64,000 bases of DNA from Fidelibacterota bacterium (GTDB lineage: Bacteria; Fidelibacterota; Marinisomatia; Marinisomatales; UBA1611). Positions 1 to 9,257 of this stretch are shown here, in pieces. The stretch lies in NCBI GenBank assembly GCA_016784605.1, contig JADHUI010000007.1, forward strand, positions 1-64,000. Direction: 5' to 3'. Each line of letters starts with the position of its first letter. Within the stretch, counting starts at the first letter, position 1. The notes beneath the pieces were generated by a model that did no database searches, was not told the DNA's origin, and worked only from the letters and a program-made list of their open reading frames with translations. Position numbers and translations under genes: made by a program.

Positions 1-24
1 AAACGATGTGTGGTTTGATGTGTC

Positions 25-64
25 GCTGTATCTATCGCAATATAGCAGGATACAGCTCATTTTT
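25..64 (+). terminator. Terminator-like hairpin at the left edge
   Basis: Inverted repeat GCTGTATC (25-32) / GATACAGC (49-56), with an inner CTAT/ATAG pairing, followed by five T at 60-64. The T run makes it a rho-independent terminator candidate for plus-strand transcription, but no plus-strand gene is visible to its left. On the minus strand it would lie downstream of tRNA-Arg(ACG) without a U tract. A second weak repeat (75-82 / 100-107, TGTCTTAA/TTAAGACA) lies between it and the tRNA. Confidence 0.3.
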
Positions 65-109
65 ATAAGGTAGGTGTCTTAAGCCGAAAAGTTCGATGTT
101 TAAGACAAG

Positions 110-186
110 TGGTACGCCCGGGAGGATTCGAACCCCCAACCTTCTGGTCCGTAGCCAGACACTCTATCCAGTTGAGCTACGGGCGC
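110..186 (-). tRNA. tRNA-Arg(ACG)
   Basis: The reverse complement folds as a 77-nt cloverleaf. The acceptor is GCGCCCG with CGGGCGT, the D arm GCTC/GAGT, the anticodon stem TCTGG/CCAGA with loop CTACGGA (anticodon ACG, presumably read as ICG), and the T loop TTCGAAT. The 3' end ACCA is encoded. The other four tRNA genes of the window do not encode CCA. It lies downstream of the selenoprotein gene on the same strand. Confidence 0.97.
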
Positions 187-274
187 ATATCTTTTTATTT
201 TTAAATAATTGTCCGTAGCGAAACTGCCTGTCCCGATTTTATCGGGAAGCTACGGGCGCATATCTTTTTATTTT
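175..274. repeat. Duplicated tRNA-Arg 5' end plus leader
   Basis: The 27-base block covering the first tRNA bases and its upstream leader (175-201, from AGCTACGGGCGCATATC on) recurs identically at 248-274. Between the copies lie GTCCGTAGC (211-219), which matches the tRNA anticodon region, and a small hairpin TCCCGAT/ATCGGGA (231-247). It looks like the remnant of a second, decayed tRNA copy or a local duplication. No integrase gene or other attachment-site partner is visible. The 187-342 stretch holds no gene I can support. Confidence 0.6.
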
Positions 275-342
275 AAAACAATAAAAGAATTTGCCAAAAA
301 ATGCCCGAGAATTTATTAGAAGAATATCCCGAATTCAACCGT

Positions 343-2145
343 CTATTTCAACAATAATGCTTTTTTTGTATCAAATCCATTTGGAGTCTGAATTTGGATG
401 AAATACATACCGGAAGCATGAGATGAAGCATCCCATTGGAATGAGTGATTTCCCGCTTGCATGAGTGGTTTATCCGCTAATATTTCTACTTCTTCCCCTA
501 ACGTATTATAAACAGCAACTTTTCCCTGTGTATCAAATGGTATTGAAAATGAGATAGATAAAACAGGATTAAAAGGGTTTGGGGTCAAATTCCATATTTC
601 TGGTTGAGACGAGAGTGAAATTGAAATAGCTTTAGGTGACTTTGAGTATTTCATGTTGATTTCTTGTCCGAGACGATTACTCACAACTATATTGTCCAAA
701 TCAATTGCATCTAAAGATGTAGCCATTTTGAATGATATGGATTCGGTTTCATTCATTCCTGTGGCGTCAAAAGCGAAATAAGTAACATTGCCCTGTTTTG
801 TGAATGAATGCCAAGACCAACCTTCAGGTAAATTGAATTGTTCCACAAGTTGGCTATGATCTGAAGTTTTAGAAATTGAAAATTGAAACCCAGAAATCTT
901 ATCATTACTAGAGAATGTTGCCATTTTATCCGACCCTTGATATTGTACATCAATTATACCATCCAAAGGATCATCTCCAGGAGAAATGCCACCCCAAGAA
1001 TTATTCATTATTCCTTGAACAAGCGCTACTATATCAATCACATTGATAATACCATCTCCATTTATGTTAGCTACATCGGATTGGCATCCTTCTGTGTCCC
1101 CAGATAAAATGAAATCAACCAATGATAATACATCAAAAACATTAATGGTCGGATTTCCAGAAACATCCGTGTCTCCATTGAGATTTCCAGTTATGTAAAC
1201 ATTATTATTGCATGGATCACATTCATTCCCAATAAGATCATCATCTTCATCATCCTGAGATGGATTATAGTCTTGTGGACAATTATCTTCCCAATTCATG
1301 ACACCATCATCGTCCACATCTGGATTCATGCCGTCGATATAAACTTGAGATACTTGTAAAATTTGCTTTGTGCTATTATTCTGAACGATTGCAATAATTT
1401 TTACTTTTTCTTGCACCCATGAATCCACCAGCGAAAATGAAGAAGCACCTAATGATTCGATTTCACCTGCTGAAGAAATAGTTACATTACTTGGATCTTC
1501 CCAAATACGAACCACATTTCTAGCATTGTGCCATTGCCCGACAGTGGACCAAAATGAATATATTTCATCTTCAACTACAAACGCGTGTACAACATCATTG
1601 GAAGATGTATGGTCCGCATCAAGGGAAATGGTTATATCATAATTAACAGATCCATCCGCAACCATTCCATCAATGGATATTTCATAGGGTGTTTCGTCGC
1701 CAACCATTGAATTATAGATAGGAAGAAAAGTATTATACATAGGTTGCCAATTAGCATCCGGATAACCGCCAACGGTATTTTGAACACCATTCCATTGAGA
1801 GTGCGGAATACCTCCTACTCCATAGTATCCACCCCGTTGATTATAATCGGAAGGTAAATCAAAATCAGAACTGCCAGGTGTATAACTTGGGCTATGCCAT
1901 TCAACCGCAAGTAATGTTTCTGGGAATTCGTTTAATAATGAGTCAATCGCAAAACTTGCGCTTGGGCAGTAGGGTCATTGGAGACCCGTAAAATCTTCTA
2001 CAAAAACCCGTTGAGAAGAGCGCGCAGCATTTTCTACAATTTCTCTTAAGTTTTTAATGGGAACTTCTTGATTATTAACGAGAATTGTTTGCTCTGCCAT
2101 CATAAATGATATGGCTGCAATCATAAATAGGATGATTTTTTTCAT
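343..2145 (-). CDS. Predicted secreted selenoprotein: thioredoxin-like (UxxC), TSP3, dockerin-like, T9SS sorting domain
   Basis: A 600-residue product if TGA at 1975-1977 is read as selenocysteine. The start is the ATG at 2145, behind GGGGAGAA; an in-frame ATG at 2172 would precede the signal peptide. Order: signal peptide (1-18), thioredoxin-like segment with DFTGLQ-U57-PYCP (U57, C60), a long beta-rich region, an Asp-rich TSP3-type calcium segment (about 274-310), two dockerin-like loops (about 318-382), a beta domain, and a T9SS type A sorting domain (about 512-600, beginning near NLTPNPFNP, ending KKALLLK). The reading frame and homology continue unbroken across TGA, which falls on the first Cys of the Omp28-like FTGxWCxxCP motif. 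I infer a redox-active, cell-surface or released protein. It ends a run with a FlgO-like protein, TlpA-like thioredoxin and barrel. Alternative: nonsense mutation or sequencing error. Confidence 0.75.
1944..1964 (-). promoter_or_regulatory. Candidate bacterial SECIS element
   Basis: In the mRNA directly after the UGA, CAAG-CGCAA-GUU-UUGCG-AUUG folds into a five-pair stem (1956-1960 with 1948-1952), a three-base loop GUU (1955-1953), one G.A mismatch and three outer pairs (1962-1964 with 1944-1946). Nineteen bases separate UGA and the apical loop, and the first loop base is G. Known bacterial SECIS rules ask for a short upper stem, a G among the first two loop bases and roughly 16-37 nt spacing, so this fits. 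It would recruit SelB with Sec-tRNA. Confidence 0.65.
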
Positions 2146-2205
2146 AATGATTCTCCCCTTTTTATTTGTCATAAAGTGTTATTGAATTTAGTTTGTTGTA
2201 TATTT

Positions 2206-4005
2206 TTAAAACAAGGAGGTTAATTCCAGTTTAAATCCATCTGAAAATGGTTCGATTATTCGGCAAACTCCATTACTGCAAAGAAGTCCACCCTTTTGAC
2301 TGCCATACATCAATGAAAGCCGTTGATTTGAATTTATATTATAAACCAATTCAATAGCTGCCCAAGTGTTTTCTAACGATATAAATTGTTCTAGAAATTT
2401 CTCAAATGAAGTTTCTGTATTAATGGCATAAGGATCGAATGTATCATCATAAGAAACGCGATCAAATAATAAAGCAACAGACCAAGTGGGAGCCTTCCCC
2501 AAGCCAATTGAAAAGAAATGGTTAACCTGTTTTGGTCGTTTAGTATATACACCTGTTTCATAATTAAATGAATCAAAATCTGATTTTAGACTGTCATATT
2601 TTACAATACCCAATGAATCAGAATAACTCCAAGTTCCACGTAATAATTCCTGATATTCCCATTTAATATCAATATTCATTCCATTAGATAAGCTAAGCGA
2701 AAAAGATGTTGGAAATGTGATAGCCTCTTGATACTTATATTGAAAAGTATGGTTTTCTTCCAAATATAAATTTTGGAAAATATCCGTAATATCCGTCGTC
2801 TTCGATGCTGCAATAATGTAATGTAATTTATCATTGAATGCATAGCCATCCACTTCAATATACCTTTCTCGATAGGGTAATCCTTCTGCAGATTCAAAAG
2901 GAAGCCATGAATCATTATTCTTTTTAAACCATGAATAATCTACAGTGGATTCCCAAATGTGCGTTCGACTGGAAGCAGCATAATGTAGAAATAATGTAGA
3001 ACCAAATAATCCAGGACCTGTCAAATCTAATTGATAACCAAGATTATTGTTAAAATCAAATTGGTGTGATATACGTCCAAGCAAGGGTGTTGAATGAAGC
3101 AAATTTGAAATGGCTGGTTGTTGAAAATCTAAGACTAAGCCATAATTATTAACAAAATCCCATCGGGAAAAGGCATCGGGAGATAAATGGGCAAAACGAT
3201 AACGGATATAATCAGCAGATAATGTCCAATCTTGAAAATAGCTGGTTATATTAGCATAAAAGCCACTCCCCTTTCTCGAGAAATCTAATTCATTATAACC
3301 CGTTGATTGTTTATCAGCATATTCCATAAAAATATCAAAATTAGGTGCTGTGTAAGCTATTCGGCCTCCTAAAATTCGATGAGCTACATGGACTGTATCC
3401 GGAAAATTCCAAGAGGGCAATGTATGCTTTTCTCTCGATTGTAAGTAAGAAAAACCCAATTCGAACGATTCACGAATCCAATCAATATTTGTTCCCAAGA
3501 CTGAATGATTCGTTTCATAATTATGTGAATAATTGTTATAACCGGGATAAGTCGGTGCCGATTTCCAGAGTGTAGAATAGCCTGTTAATAAATTCCATTG
3601 AATATTATTTTTATCTAATGAAAAATATAAACCTCGAATGCCGTTATCAAAATCTATTGATTGATCATCCACTTGATTCAATATAAGTCCGCGGCCCCAA
3701 ATTTCATAAATGTCACCAAACTTTAAAGATATAGGACCTTTTGTATAATCAAGTCGAATTTTCCGTAATCCATCTTGGTAGAATCCTAATTCGGGCGGTT
3801 GGCTAAATTCAAATTGTGTCCAAACAGTAAATTTATCAAGCCGAATATGTGTATTAATCAATGATTCGGAATAAGTGAACCCAGTTTTGCTTTCGCCATA
3901 TTTGAGTTGGCTGCTTCCTGAAAATTGTATTTGTCCAAAAAGATTAGACGTAAATAGGATAAAAGAAAAGGAAGTTAAATTAAAAGTCCGTTGGGCGAAT
4001 GTCAT
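2206..4005 (-). CDS. Outer-membrane beta-barrel protein, DUF6029-like
   Basis: 599 residues. A hydrophobic N-terminus (NLTSFSFILFTSNLFG) resembles a signal peptide, followed by many alternating, aromatic-rich beta strands and a C-terminal Phe, as in outer-membrane barrels. The segment FGDIYEIWGRGLILN resembles the conserved region of DUF6029-type barrels of Bacteroidota. The start overlaps the upstream TlpA-like gene stop by one base (TAATG), so the two are translationally coupled. The pairing with an exported thioredoxin and a downstream selenoprotein suggests a role at the envelope, perhaps display or export of a redox partner, but the substrate is unknown. Confidence 0.65.
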   Translation of the reverse strand: MTFAQRTFNLTSFSFILFTSNLFGQIQFSGSSQLKYGESKTGFTYSESLINTHIRLDKFTVWTQFEFSQPPELGFYQDGLRKIRLDYTKGPISLKFGDIYEIWGRGLILNQVDDQSIDFDNGIRGLYFSLDKNNIQWNLLTGYSTLWKSAPTYPGYNNYSHNYETNHSVLGTNIDWIRESFELGFSYLQSREKHTLPSWNFPDTVHVAHRILGGRIAYTAPNFDIFMEYADKQSTGYNELDFSRKGSGFYANITSYFQDWTLSADYIRYRFAHLSPDAFSRWDFVNNYGLVLDFQQPAISNLLHSTPLLGRISHQFDFNNNLGYQLDLTGPGLFGSTLFLHYAASSRTHIWESTVDYSWFKKNNDSWLPFESAEGLPYRERYIEVDGYAFNDKLHYIIAASKTTDITDIFQNLYLEENHTFQYKYQEAITFPTSFSLSLSNGMNIDIKWEYQELLRGTWSYSDSLGIVKYDSLKSDFDSFNYETGVYTKRPKQVNHFFSIGLGKAPTWSVALLFDRVSYDDTFDPYAINTETSFEKFLEQFISLENTWAAIELVYNINSNQRLSLMYGSQKGGLLCSNGVCRIIEPFSDGFKLELTSLF

Positions 4006-4502
4006 TACGGTCTAATTAAAGCTTTTATATGATCTTCAATAGCAACTTCATCACCAGGGATGAAACCTTGATGACGCCAAGCGATAGTTCCATCTTTATC
4101 GATAAGAATCATTGTTGGCAGTAAAACAGCATTAAATATTTTCGATATTTGTTGGTTAGGATCAATCCCAACTTTAAAAGAATAATTTTTTGAACGAATA
4201 TACCCTTTTACCTTGGATAAACTTTTTGGAGAATCTTGGTTAATGGTTAACACATTAAACCCTGAATCTTGATACGCTTTATGGAAATATTCTTGGTGGG
4301 TCATTGCTTTTTTGCATGGGCCACACCAGGTTGCCCAAAAATCGAGCAAAACAGGTCCTTCTTCTAGCAATTCGTATAATGATATTCGATCTCCGGAAAG
4401 GAGTTTCACTTTAAAGTCTGGTGCTTTTTCAACATTTGCATTAGATGCAAATAGGGATGAAATCGCCAAAATATAGACTATTCCAGCAAAATATTTTTTC
4501 AC
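4005..4502 (-). CDS. TlpA-like thiol-disulfide oxidoreductase
   Basis: 165 residues with a signal peptide (MKKYFAGIVYILAISSLFAS), so it should act in the periplasm. It has a thioredoxin fold of the TlpA/ResA type: active site FWATWCGPCKKA near residues 55-66 and the cis-Pro loop LLPTMILID near 133. Length is normal for the family. It likely reduces or isomerises exported Cys or Sec proteins. The gene is coupled to the following barrel gene (one-base overlap) and lies two genes upstream of the UxxC selenoprotein, making that protein a plausible partner (inference). Confidence 0.88.
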   Translation of the reverse strand: MKKYFAGIVYILAISSLFASNANVEKAPDFKVKLLSGDRISLYELLEEGPVLLDFWATWCGPCKKAMTHQEYFHKAYQDSGFNVLTINQDSPKSLSKVKGYIRSKNYSFKVGIDPNQQISKIFNAVLLPTMILIDKDGTIAWRHQGFIPGDEVAIEDHIKALIRP

Positions 4503-4518
4503 AATGAACTCGTGTTAA

Positions 4519-5820
4519 TTATAAAATTGGATCCAAAAAGGATCTTAGGTCTGCTTCATTAACGAACTTAATCGTGACATTACTCAAGTTTTCTACAGCA
4601 CTAACAGGTAATGTGAATTCATACGTAATGGGTATTTTAACGGTTTCCATAGCTATTTGCATGGACCAACCACCCATCGTGAAGTTTATTAAGGGTGAAA
4701 ACTTATGACTAGGTATATATAAGACTTTTGAGCTTGAACGGGCATGCCAATAAGAATCCGGTGTATCTGTTAAAACTACGGATGGGTTTCTGGATTTATC
4801 AAAAAACTGTATGACGGGGATTTTTCGATAGGATTCAGAAATTATATCATCAATTAAATATTGCGGAAAGTTGAATTTATCTCGGCTATAATAAAATACG
4901 GTTAAACTGCCATCTTCTTGGAGTCCTGTATAAGGAAGTGTGGTTAGCATTTCATGAATAATATTTTCCTTCAAGGAATATTCCACCTTAAACTGAACAG
5001 TAATAAGTTGTTCGTCCTCTTCATGATAAATAAAATTAGGTCGTTCTAATTTAACTTGATATGGACTTGATATTAATTGATCTAATACGGTTTCCAATAA
5101 AGCAGAATTTTCATCATTTTCAGGATTAATATCAACTTTACTTTCTGCCGTAAAATCCATTGACCACTCTCCAGCAGATTGTTGAATGGATTTTTCTTTT
5201 TTGGCTTCTTCTTCCCGCTTTTTTGAACCAAGAACAAAATCCATGCTTGCTTCTAATTCAAGTATGGCAGCATCTAAAGAACTTGCCACTCGTTCGGATT
5301 CAATAGATACTTTTGGTGGTTTTGATTTACGAGGTTGTATGGCAAAATCTGGAAAGGGTGATTTAGGTTTATCTGAGCGTTTAGGAAGAAATTCAGAAAG
5401 CATTGCTTCTACAGTTTCGCCAACTTTGTCTTTTAATGCTGGAATAGCTGAATAAAAACCGGAAATTGTTTTGTTACTCGTTTCTTCCCATGTGGCGATA
5501 TCAATAAATTGCATACTGACGGAAATATCATCGAGTTTTCGATTAAACTTTCCCAAGAGTAGTAAATTTTTAGACCCTCGAGCTTGTTTTAATAATTCGG
5601 AACGATTATTCATAATGTACTCTAAATCATCATTATCCTGTATCCGTAAAGTCGATTCGTTCTTTAATTTATCTTTGACTATTTCTGATAATCCGGGTCC
5701 AATCCATTCTACAGAAGCATCATTTTGAACATTGTCAAAAGGCAGTAAATAGAAGTAGACAAGTGGGTCCCGCGCGAATAAAGCGGACATTAAAAGAAGA
5801 TGTATTAAGACTTTGTTCAT
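4519..5820 (-). CDS. Exported protein with FlgO/CsgG-like N-terminal domain
   Basis: 433 residues with a short signal peptide (MNKVLIHLLLMSALFARD). The segment VYFYLLPFDNVQNDASVEWIGPGLSEIVKDKL resembles the start of FlgO/CsgG-like or TolB-N-like domains, in which a conserved 'PF-N' strand precedes a helix. A charged, Lys/Glu-rich linker (about 145-225, coiled-coil prone) follows. The C-terminal half (about 230-433) is beta-rich and not recognised. It opens the four-gene envelope cassette, 46 bases after glnS, with no clear promoter in the gap. Function unknown. Confidence 0.55.
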   Translation of the reverse strand: MNKVLIHLLLMSALFARDPLVYFYLLPFDNVQNDASVEWIGPGLSEIVKDKLKNESTLRIQDNDDLEYIMNNRSELLKQARGSKNLLLLGKFNRKLDDISVSMQFIDIATWEETSNKTISGFYSAIPALKDKVGETVEAMLSEFLPKRSDKPKSPFPDFAIQPRKSKPPKVSIESERVASSLDAAILELEASMDFVLGSKKREEEAKKEKSIQQSAGEWSMDFTAESKVDINPENDENSALLETVLDQLISSPYQVKLERPNFIYHEEDEQLITVQFKVEYSLKENIIHEMLTTLPYTGLQEDGSLTVFYYSRDKFNFPQYLIDDIISESYRKIPVIQFFDKSRNPSVVLTDTPDSYWHARSSSKVLYIPSHKFSPLINFTMGGWSMQIAMETVKIPITYEFTLPVSAVENLSNVTIKFVNEADLRSFLDPIL

Positions 5821-5866
5821 GGTTTTATGAGTTTCATGGAGAATAACTTAATGGAAAAACAGGAGT

Positions 5867-7564
5867 TTATCCACCTCCAATTTTAGAGGATTGAAATCCT
5901 TTTTCAATTTTTTTCCAAGAATCCCTGAGCGGTACAGATCGGTTGAATACTAAATGCGTAGGAGAAGAATCTATATTATCTAAAGAAAAGTAGCCTAACC
6001 GTTCAAATTGATAAAAAGTTCCTACCGTAGCATTTTTCATTTCACTCTCGATATAACATGTTTTATGAATCACGAGAGAATCTGGATTTAATGCATTATC
6101 AATCTTATCTGTTTTACTTGGATTCGGTTCCAAAAAGAGTCTATCGTATAATCGCACTTCAGCTTGGATATTTTCGGTGGATGAAACCCAATGAATCGTT
6201 CCCTTCACTTTTCGACCATCGGGAGATGAACCGCCACGCGTTACGGGATCATAAGTACAATGTAATTCAACAATATCCCCTTTATCATTTTTAATGACAT
6301 CGACACATGTAATGTAATAAGCATATCGTAAACGCACTTCCCGTCCGGGAGCTAGACGAAAATACTTACGAAACGGTTCTTCCATAAAATCATTACGTTC
6401 AATATAAATTTCTTTGGTAAAAGCTACTTTACGTTTGCCCGCGGACTCATCTTCAGGATTATTTATTGCGTCCAAATAATCAATTTCATTTTCAGGAAAA
6501 TTGGTTATAACGACTTTTAATGGATCAATAACTCCCATAACGCGATTAGCTTTTTTATTTAGATCTTCTCTTAAACTATATTCTAAGAGATTCATTTCAA
6601 CAACATTATCTCGTTTTGCAACACCCACTTTTTCGGCGAAATTTCTAATGGATTCGGGAGAGTATCCTCTTCGTCGTAATCCTGAAATAGTTGGCATTCT
6701 TGGATCATCCCAACCTGAGACATGTCCATTATCGACTAGTTGCTTAAGCCATCTTTTTGACATAATGGTAAAATTTAAATTTAATCGAGCAAATTCAATT
6801 TGCTGTGGATGGTACGTATCAAGTTGATTCAAATACCAATCATATAAAGGACGGTGATCTTCAAATTCTAAAGTGCAAATTGAATGTGTAATTCCTTCAA
6901 GGGAATCTTCTAATCCATGCGCCCAATCATACATGGGGTAAATACACCATTTGTCGCCAGTCCGATGGTGATTAGCTGTTAATATACGATACATGACTGG
7001 ATCTCGCATATTTAAGTTTGGATGACTCATATCAATTTTGGCTCTTAAAGTGTGGCTACCATCAGGATATTTCCCTTCTTTCATTTCGGAAAAAAGGCGA
7101 AGGTTCTCTTCAACATTTCTATCTCTAAATGGACTATCCGTTCCGGGTTCTTTTAAATTACCCCGTGATGCTCGAACCTCATCCCCGCTTAAATCACAAA
7201 CATAAGCTTTCTCTTCTTTAATGAGTGAAACGGCAAAATCATACATTTGATCAAAATAATCGGATGCATAATACAACCTATCTTCCCAGTCAAAACCCAA
7301 CCAAGAAACATCTTCCATTATTGCTTTCACATATTCATCTTCTTCTTTAATTGGATTTGTGTCGTCGAATCTTAGGTTGCATAATCCATTATATTGTGAT
7401 GCCAAGCCAAAATTAAGACAAATAGATTTTGCATGACCAATATGAAGATATCCATTGGGTTCAGGAGGAAACCGTGTGTGAACTTTTTGATCAAATTTTC
7501 CAGAAAGGTTATCTTCGTCAATTATTTTTTGAATAAAATTCTTAACCTGTTTTTCAGCTTCCAT
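5867..7564 (-). CDS. glnS: Glutaminyl-tRNA synthetase
   Basis: 565 residues from the ATG at 7564; a GTG nine bases earlier is the alternative. Class I synthetase charging tRNA-Gln with glutamine. HIGH is at 41-44 within [14 protein letters not shown], the KMSKS equivalent MSKR at 268-271, and the catalytic body FDDTNP...[13 protein letters not shown] is typical of GlnRS rather than GluRS. The C-terminal anticodon-binding beta barrels are present and length matches the family. The start overlaps the gltX stop by 11 bases, so the two synthetases are coupled. Confidence 0.97.
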   Translation of the reverse strand: MEAEKQVKNFIQKIIDEDNLSGKFDQKVHTRFPPEPNGYLHIGHAKSICLNFGLASQYNGLCNLRFDDTNPIKEEDEYVKAIMEDVSWLGFDWEDRLYYASDYFDQMYDFAVSLIKEEKAYVCDLSGDEVRASRGNLKEPGTDSPFRDRNVEENLRLFSEMKEGKYPDGSHTLRAKIDMSHPNLNMRDPVMYRILTANHHRTGDKWCIYPMYDWAHGLEDSLEGITHSICTLEFEDHRPLYDWYLNQLDTYHPQQIEFARLNLNFTIMSKRWLKQLVDNGHVSGWDDPRMPTISGLRRRGYSPESIRNFAEKVGVAKRDNVVEMNLLEYSLREDLNKKANRVMGVIDPLKVVITNFPENEIDYLDAINNPEDESAGKRKVAFTKEIYIERNDFMEEPFRKYFRLAPGREVRLRYAYYITCVDVIKNDKGDIVELHCTYDPVTRGGSSPDGRKVKGTIHWVSSTENIQAEVRLYDRLFLEPNPSKTDKIDNALNPDSLVIHKTCYIESEMKNATVGTFYQFERLGYFSLDNIDSSPTHLVFNRSVPLRDSWKKIEKGFQSSKIGGG

Positions 7565-8993
7565 TTTTATCACTTTCTATGATTGGGAAATGAGTTATAG
7601 CATAGTTTAATCGAGAAATACACACGTTTTTACCTATTAATTCCATGATTGAAAATAGAGAAGGACCTCCAGAAGCACCACTAATAGCCAACCGAGTCGG
7701 TTGAATAATCTTCCCTAATGATATTTCATTTTTTTCAGCATAATTCTTTATACTTTTTTCAATGGATGCTGAATTCCATTCTAACACTGTATTTAATTCG
7801 ATTATTAATAATTCTATTATAGAAGTTGTCGTCTCTGGCTTCCAACTTTTCCTCATTGCTTTTTTATCAAATTGAGTGGGACTAGAGAAGAAATAATGAG
7901 ACGTATGTATAAAGTCAACAATCGTTTTTGATCTTTGTTTTAACAATTCAATCACACTCAATAAAAAAGGCTTATCATAACTATCGCCCCAAGATGGGTT
8001 AAGTTGTTTTATAGAGTCATAAATAGAATTCGATGATAATGCCATAATATGTTGAGCACTAATCCAATGAAGCTTTTGAATGTCAAATACAGCTGATTTT
8101 TTCTGAACTCGTTTTATATCAAATTGTTTAATTAAATCTTGAACGGAAAATATATCTTGCTCCGTTCCGGGATTCCAGCCTAATAAGGCTAAATGGTTTA
8201 GAAGAGCATCTGATGTAAATCCTAATGCTTGATATGCTTGAACACCCGTTGCGCCATGACGCTTACTAAGTCGTTTTTTGTCGGGGCCTAGAATCATCGG
8301 TAAATGGGCAAAGACAGGAATGGTATAATCTAAAGCGTCATAAATGTAGATTTGTTTCAGTGTATTGGCAACATGGTCTTCCCCTCTAATTACGTGAGAA
8401 ATTTTCATATCATTATCATCAACAACGACAACAAGATTATATACAGGACTTCCATCAGATCGCGCTATAATAAAATCATCAATTTCAGAATTATCGACTT
8501 TAATCGAACCATAAATTTCATCAGAGAAAGAGATGATTCCTTCCTTGGGAGTTTTGAGTCTAATCGTAAATGGGGAATTTTTATCTAGTTCCGATTGAAT
8601 GTCATTTTCTGAACGATTTCTCCATATTTCAGGATAGAAAAATGATCCATCCATAGATCGGTAAGAATCTAGTTCATCTTTAGTTGCAAAGCAGCGATAC
8701 GCCTGCCCAGATTCTAATAATGATTGAATAGCCGCTAAATACAATTCTGTACGTTTAGACTGAAAAATAAGTTCATCATCCCAATCTAGACCTAACCATT
8801 TCATTGATTGGCAAATTTGGTGAGTAAATTCATCTTTAGATCGAAGCGTATCAGTGTCTTCAATACGAACTAAAAAGGATCCATTATGATGCTTGGCGAA
8901 AAGCCAGTTGAATAAGGCAGTTCGAGCACCCCCGAGATGAAGTTGGCCGGTCGGGCTAGGTGCAAATCGAACTCTTAGTTTAGAATTGGCCAT
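7554..8993 (-). CDS. gltX: Glutamyl-tRNA synthetase
   Basis: 479 residues from the ATG at 8993 ([16 protein letters not shown]). The open frame continues upstream to 9095 but only by reading through tRNA-Ser, so the later ATG is chosen. Class I GluRS: the HIGH equivalent HLGG is at 19-22 after APSPTG, and KMSKS is KRLSKRH at 240-246. Only one Cys is seen in the zinc-binding region, so the zinc site is absent. Only 11 bases separate the start from the mature 3' end of tRNA-Ser(TGA), implying one transcript that must be cut between tRNA and mRNA. Confidence 0.96.
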   Translation of the reverse strand: MANSKLRVRFAPSPTGQLHLGGARTALFNWLFAKHHNGSFLVRIEDTDTLRSKDEFTHQICQSMKWLGLDWDDELIFQSKRTELYLAAIQSLLESGQAYRCFATKDELDSYRSMDGSFFYPEIWRNRSENDIQSELDKNSPFTIRLKTPKEGIISFSDEIYGSIKVDNSEIDDFIIARSDGSPVYNLVVVVDDNDMKISHVIRGEDHVANTLKQIYIYDALDYTIPVFAHLPMILGPDKKRLSKRHGATGVQAYQALGFTSDALLNHLALLGWNPGTEQDIFSVQDLIKQFDIKRVQKKSAVFDIQKLHWISAQHIMALSSNSIYDSIKQLNPSWGDSYDKPFLLSVIELLKQRSKTIVDFIHTSHYFFSSPTQFDKKAMRKSWKPETTTSIIELLIIELNTVLEWNSASIEKSIKNYAEKNEISLGKIIQPTRLAISGASGGPSLFSIMELIGKNVCISRLNYAITHFPIIESDKNGS

Positions 8994-9004
8994 TGATAAT
9001 TTTG

Positions 9005-9093
9005 CGGAGGCGGTAGGATTCGAACCTACGAGGGGCGCGAACCCCTGCTGGTTTTCAAGACCAGTGCATTCAGCCAGACTCTGCCACACCTCC
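9005..9093 (-). tRNA. tRNA-Ser(TGA)
   Basis: 89-nt class II tRNA. Acceptor GGAGGTG/CGCCTCC, anticodon stem CTGGT/ACCAG with loop CTTGAAA (anticodon TGA), a long variable arm (GCAGGGGTTCGCGCCCCT) and T loop TTCGAAT, discriminator G. CCA is not encoded. It is immediately followed by gltX. Confidence 0.96.
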
Positions 9094-9106
9094 ATTTGTT
9101 TATTTG

Positions 9107-9196
9107 CGGAGAGGGAGGGATTCGAACCCTCGAAGAGGCTATAAACCCCTTACTCACTTAGCAGGCGAGCGCCTTCAGCCACTCGGCCACCTCTCC
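9107..9196 (-). tRNA. tRNA-Ser(GCT)
   Basis: 90-nt class II tRNA. Acceptor GGAGAGG/CCTCTCC, anticodon stem CTCGC/GTGAG with loop CTGCTAA (anticodon GCT), a long variable arm (TAAGGGGTTTATAGCCTCTT) and T loop TTCGAAT, discriminator G. CCA is not encoded. It is 13 bases upstream of tRNA-Ser(TGA), so the two are probably cut from one precursor. Confidence 0.96.
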
Positions 9197-9257
9197 ATAT
9201 TCTTGTGTTATTAAACCTCTGAAATTACTCCGTGAATCCTTTAATCCCAAAAAAGAA

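Noticed and set aside
1-75. Possible minus-strand CDS start (MSCILLYCDRYSDTS) at the left edge
   Set aside because: Only about 20 codons inside the window, overlaps a strong hairpin, and has no ribosome site or recognisable sequence.
110-342. Attachment site of an integrated element at tRNA-Arg
   Set aside because: The repeated segment is the tRNA 5' end and leader, not its 3' end, and no integrase or mobile genes occur nearby.
301-357. 18-codon plus-strand ORF (MPENLLEEYPEFNRLFQQ), faintly like the start of YdcH/DUF465 proteins
   Set aside because: Too short, no ribosome site, overlaps the selenoprotein C-terminus. The resemblance is too weak to call a gene remnant.
343-2172. Two separate genes or a pseudogene split by a nonsense codon at 1975-1977
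   Set aside because: The frame stays open in both halves with matching homology, the lower half has no signal peptide or start of its own, and TGA sits at the redox Cys site with a SECIS-like stem. Sec is the simpler reading, though not proved.
8994-9095. Longer gltX start reading through tRNA-Ser(TGA)
   Set aside because: The extra 34 residues are a translation of the tRNA gene. The ATG at 8993 gives the family-normal N-terminus.
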